Shown piece by piece: positions 5,977-8,448 of a stretch of 8,448 nucleotides of DNA (its first letter is position 1; every line of letters begins with the position of its first letter). The DNA comes from DATBGO01 sp036558005 (GTDB lineage: Bacteria > Actinomycetota > Actinomycetes > Streptosporangiales > Streptosporangiaceae), in the NCBI GenBank assembly GCA_036558005.1, contig DATBGO010000293.1, positions 1 to 8,448 on the forward strand. Direction: 5' to 3'. A program made the position numbers and the translations under genes. Below the pieces are notes generated by a model that was not told the origin of the DNA, searched no databases, and saw nothing but the letters and a program-made list of their open reading frames with translations.

Positions 5977-6708
5977 GTGCGAATCCAGCTCTGCGGCCGG
6001 GTTTGCGCGGAGATCGGCGGCGAGCGCCGTGAGTCCGGGCTGCCCGGCCCGCAGGGACGGCGCCTGTTCGCCTATCTCACCCTGCGCCGGTTCGCCTCGC
6101 TGAGCAGGCCAGAGCTGCACGCCGCGCTGTGGGGCGAGCGGCCGCCCGCCGCCCCGGACGCGGCACTGAGCGCGCTGCTGTCCCGGCTGCGGCGGACACT
6201 CGCGCCGGTGCGCCTGGACGGCCTGCGGCTGGTGCTCCCGCCGGGCGCCTGGGTCGACCTGGAGGCGGCCAGGGACGCCATTCACCGGGCCGAGTCGGCG
6301 GTGGCGCTCGGCGAGTGGGGCCGGGCCTGGGGTGCCGCCCAGATCACTCTGTTCACCGCGCGGCGCGGCTTCCTGGCCGGCGAGGACCTGCCGTGGATCG
6401 GGCAGGCCCGGCAGGAGCTGGACAGCCTGCACGCCCGCGCGCTGGAGGCGTACGCGACCGCGGCACTGCGGCTGGGCGGCACCGAGCTGGCCACCGCCGA
6501 GCGGGCGGCCGCCGACCTGGTGTCGCGGGCGCCGTTCCGGGAGAGCGGCTACCGGGTGCTGATGGAGGCGCTGGCCGCGCGCGGCAACCCGGCCGAGGCG
6601 CTGCGCGTCTACGACGACCTGGTCCGGCTGCTCAGCGACGAGCTCGGCGTCGTGCCCAGCCCGGAATCCAGGCAGCTGCATGCCCGGCTGCTGCGGCCGG
6701 GCGAGTGA
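5977..6708 (+). CDS. BTAD-domain transcriptional regulator (SARP/AfsR type, single unit)
   Basis: Cytosolic DNA-binding regulator of the actinobacterial SARP/AfsR group. The 243 residues consist of an OmpR-like winged helix (about 1-90; RIQLCG, LPGPQGRRLFAYLTL, then the helix pair SRPELHAALWG and AALSALLSRLRRTL) and a bacterial transcriptional activation domain of TPR-like helices (about 95-240). The latter includes FLAGEDLPWIGQARQELDSL, FRESGYRVLMEALAARGN and the closing LSDELGVVPSPESRQLHARLL. There is no NB-ARC, ATPase or sensor domain. GTG at 5977 is chosen because family members start at this strand. A TTG at 5962 with GGAG five bases before it would add five residues and is a real alternative. 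It diverges from the DUF1059 operon and is 17 nt upstream of the DNA ligase. Possible targets are either side of the shared spacer; no ligand domain is visible. Confidence 0.9.
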   Translation: MRIQLCGRVCAEIGGERRESGLPGPQGRRLFAYLTLRRFASLSRPELHAALWGERPPAAPDAALSALLSRLRRTLAPVRLDGLRLVLPPGAWVDLEAARDAIHRAESAVALGEWGRAWGAAQITLFTARRGFLAGEDLPWIGQARQELDSLHARALEAYATAALRLGGTELATAERAAADLVSRAPFRESGYRVLMEALAARGNPAEALRVYDDLVRLLSDELGVVPSPESRQLHARLLRPGE

Positions 6709-6725
6709 CCAGGGAAGATGGGGTC

Positions 6726-7793
6726 ATGGACCTTCCGATCATGCCGCCGGTGGCGCCGATGCTGGCCAAGTCAGTGAAGGAGATCCCGGGCGGCACGCTG
6801 AGCTATGAGCCGAAATGGGATGGTTTCCGGTCGGTCGTCTTCCGTGATGGCCCCGAGGTCGAGATCGGCAGCCGCAACGAGCGGCCGATGACCCGGTACT
6901 TCCCCGAACTGGTCGAGGCGGTCCTGGCCAACCTGCCGCCGCGGTGCGTGGTCGACGGCGAGATCGTCATCCCCGACTCGGCCGGCCGCAAGCTGGACTT
7001 CGAGGCGCTGCTGCAGCGGGTGCACCCGGCCGACAGCCGGGTCCGGCTGCTGGCCAAGCAGACCCCGGCCGCCTACGTCGCCTTCGACCTGCTCGCGCTC
7101 GACGACACCGACTACACCGAGGCGCCGTTCCGGCAGCGGCGCGCGCTGCTGCGCGAGGCCCTGGCCGGGGCCGGGGCGCCGGTCTTCGTCACCCAGGCGA
7201 CCCTCGACCGTGACCTGGCCTCACAGTGGTTCAGCCAGTTCGAGGGGGCCGGCCTGGACGGCATCGTCGCCAAGCCGCTGGAGGGGACGTACCAGCCCGA
7301 CAAGCGGGTCATGTTCAAGATCAAGCACGAGCGCACCGCGGAGTGCGTGGTGGCCGGGTACCGGGTGCACAAGAGCGGCCCGGACGCGATCGGCTCGCTG
7401 CTGCTCGGGCTCTACGACGACGCGGGCAGGCTGGCCAGCGTGGGCGTGGTCGGCGCGTTCCCGATGGAGCGGCGCCGGGCCCTGTTCACCGAGCTGCAGC
7501 CGCTGGTCACCAGCTTCGACGAGCACCCGTGGAACTGGGCGGCCCGGCAGGAGGGCGTCCGTAACCCGCGCGAGTCCGAGCACAGCAGGTGGAACGCTGG
7601 CAAGGACCTGTCGTTCGTGCCGCTGCGGCCCGAGCGGGTCGCCGAGGTCCGCTACGAGCACATGGAGGGCACCCGGTTCCGGCACACCGCCCAGTTCGTC
7701 CGGTGGCGGCCAGACCGGGACCCGCGCTCGTGCGGCTTCACCCAGCTGGAGGAGCCGGTGAGCTTCAACCTGTCGCAGGTGCTGGCCGGCTGA
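6726..7793 (+). CDS. ligC: ATP-dependent DNA ligase, LigC type
   Basis: Seals nicks in duplex DNA using ATP through a lysyl-AMP intermediate. The 355 residues match the mycobacterial LigC size (about 358): an adenylyltransferase domain (1-200) plus an OB-fold (about 203-340), without the nuclease and primase domains of LigD. Motif I is EPKWDGFR with nucleophile Lys30. Further motifs are SRNERP (49-54), VVDGEIVI (75-82), AFDLLAL (119-125), GLDGIVAK (176-183) and MFKIKH (196-201). The OB-fold ends with RFRHTAQFVRWRPDRDP. The ATG at 6726 has AGGGAAG (6711-6717) with 8-nt spacing and lies 17 nt after the regulator stop. LigC enzymes act in DNA repair, such as excision repair and back-up end joining; no Ku or LigD gene is in the window. 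A frame opening at 6129 is only an extension through the regulator gene. Confidence 0.95.
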   Translation: MDLPIMPPVAPMLAKSVKEIPGGTLSYEPKWDGFRSVVFRDGPEVEIGSRNERPMTRYFPELVEAVLANLPPRCVVDGEIVIPDSAGRKLDFEALLQRVHPADSRVRLLAKQTPAAYVAFDLLALDDTDYTEAPFRQRRALLREALAGAGAPVFVTQATLDRDLASQWFSQFEGAGLDGIVAKPLEGTYQPDKRVMFKIKHERTAECVVAGYRVHKSGPDAIGSLLLGLYDDAGRLASVGVVGAFPMERRRALFTELQPLVTSFDEHPWNWAARQEGVRNPRESEHSRWNAGKDLSFVPLRPERVAEVRYEHMEGTRFRHTAQFVRWRPDRDPRSCGFTQLEEPVSFNLSQVLAG

Positions 7794-7815
7794 GGACCCG
7801 CTGACCTGCGGCGCG

Positions 7816-7834
7816 CTCACCCGCTGCGGGTGAG
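7816..7834 (+). terminator. Candidate ligase terminator hairpin
   Basis: CTCACCCGC and GCGGGTGAG are exact complements around a single T (7825), giving a stem of about 7 bp with a 5-nt loop, 22 nt after the ligase stop. There is no T-run. It probably ends the regulator-ligase transcript, or it may be an operator for the following gene, as the near-continuous symmetry also suits a protein-bound site. Confidence 0.4.
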
Positions 7835-7902
7835 GCAGCCGGGCGGGCGCGGCTCCAGACTGCTGGCTGGCAACACGCGATACGACGGGGGAAGGAAGGC
7901 AC

Positions 7903-8409
7903 ATGTCCGGCGCAGACGGGACTTTCATCTATGTCGCGACCTACCCGAACGAGGCGGCGGCCCGCGACGACTACCAGGTCGTCAAGGGACTGCACTCCAG
8001 CGGGCTGGTCGGTTCCTACGACGCGGCCGTCATCACCAAGGACGCTGACGGCAAGGTACACGAGAACAAAGACGAGACCGCCACCAGGCACGGCGCCTGG
8101 TGGGGTATCGCCGCCGGGGCAGCGGTCGGCGTCCTCTTCCCGCCGAGCATTCTCGGCACGGCCGCCCTCGGCGGTGTCATCGGCGGTGTCAGCGGTCACC
8201 TCGCCCGCGGCATGTCCCGGTCTGACGCCAAGGAGCTAGGCGACTTCATCGACCCGGGCGAGGCCGGGCTCGTCGTGGTCGGCGAGACCAAGGTCGAGCA
8301 GGCGATCGAGCACGCGGTCACCCGGGCGGAGAAGCGGACCGCCAAGCACCTGGGCGTCAAGCCCGAGGACGTGGACGCGGCGCTGCAGGACGCGGTCAGG
8401 GGCATGTAG
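7903..8409 (+). CDS. DUF1269-family protein with glycine-rich hydrophobic core
   Basis: A 168-residue protein resembling the DUF1269 family. The N-terminal half (6-60) is an alpha/beta fold with FIYVATYPNEAAARDDYQVVKGL and an acidic YDAAVITKDADGKVHE strand. The centre (64-104) is Gly- and Ala-rich and hydrophobic, AWWGIAAGAAVGVLFPPS followed by LGTAALGGVIGGVSGHLA, and could form two membrane helices or glycine-zipper hairpins. The C-terminal half (105-168) is charged and helical, with LGDFIDPGEAGLVVVGE. No signal peptide. The ATG at 7903 has AAGGAAGG (7892-7899) just upstream. It lies 109 nt after the ligase, beyond a hairpin, so it probably has its own promoter, though no clear -10/-35 pair was found. 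Function is not known; stress-associated roles are sometimes suggested for such proteins, and nothing here tests that. Confidence 0.82.
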   Translation: MSGADGTFIYVATYPNEAAARDDYQVVKGLHSSGLVGSYDAAVITKDADGKVHENKDETATRHGAWWGIAAGAAVGVLFPPSILGTAALGGVIGGVSGHLARGMSRSDAKELGDFIDPGEAGLVVVGETKVEQAIEHAVTRAEKRTAKHLGVKPEDVDAALQDAVRGM

Positions 8410-8424
8410 CGCGGCCAGGACGAC

Positions 8425-8440
8425 GGCGGCCGGCGCCGCC
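8425..8440 (+). terminator. Short GC hairpin after the DUF1269 gene
   Basis: GGCGGC and GCCGCC flank a 4-nt loop 15 nt past the stop codon. The position suits a terminator, but a 6-bp all-GC stem arises easily by chance in such DNA and there is no T-run. Confidence 0.25.
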
Positions 8441-8448
8441 CGGCGGGG

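Noticed and set aside
6129..7793. A 554-residue ligase with a long N-terminal extension
   Set aside because: The extension is the BTAD regulator gene in another frame. LigC-type enzymes start near the ATG at 6726, which has its own ribosome site.

Overview
This 8.4 kb window is very GC-rich and densely packed. It uses GTG as well as ATG starts and carries a SARP/BTAD-type regulator and a LigC-type ATP-dependent DNA ligase. Together these point to an actinomycete chromosome; genus and species cannot be told from the sequence. Ten protein-coding genes are supported. No RNA gene, insertion sequence or CRISPR array was seen, and no stretch over 300 bases lacks a gene.

Left part (1-5894, all minus strand): seven co-directional genes, in transcription order a 52-residue DUF1059 protein, a class I SAM-dependent methyltransferase, a branch-1-type nitrilase, an NCS1-family nucleobase/ureide permease, uraD (OHCU decarboxylase), uraH (5-hydroxyisourate hydrolase) and uricase. 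The last three are the complete route from urate to S-allantoin, in tight coupling (uraD/uraH overlap in GTGA; uraH and uricase are 2 nt apart). The permease is the likely importer of a purine or ureide. The first three genes are 15-17 nt apart. Gaps of 112 nt (before the permease) and 92 nt (before uraD) leave open whether all seven form one transcript. Downstream of uricase are a near-perfect 24-bp palindrome (132-155) and a perfect 18-bp-stem hairpin (1-46).

Right part (5977-8409, plus strand): a BTAD regulator and a LigC-type ligase form a tight pair (17 nt apart), followed after 109 nt by a DUF1269 protein with a Gly/Ala-rich hydrophobic core. The DUF1059 gene and the regulator diverge from an 82-nt spacer holding a TTGACA box and a 10-bp palindrome, so the regulator may control either side.

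Most unusual: the OHCU decarboxylase carries fourteen tandem five-residue units (15-nt DNA repeat, 1777-1986), apparently inserted exactly between two catalytic residues. The neighbouring HIU hydrolase has its own Gly/Ala/Pro-rich loop insertion. The second point of interest is the DUF1059-methyltransferase-nitrilase block of unknown substrate placed upstream of a nucleobase-type permease and the urate genes.
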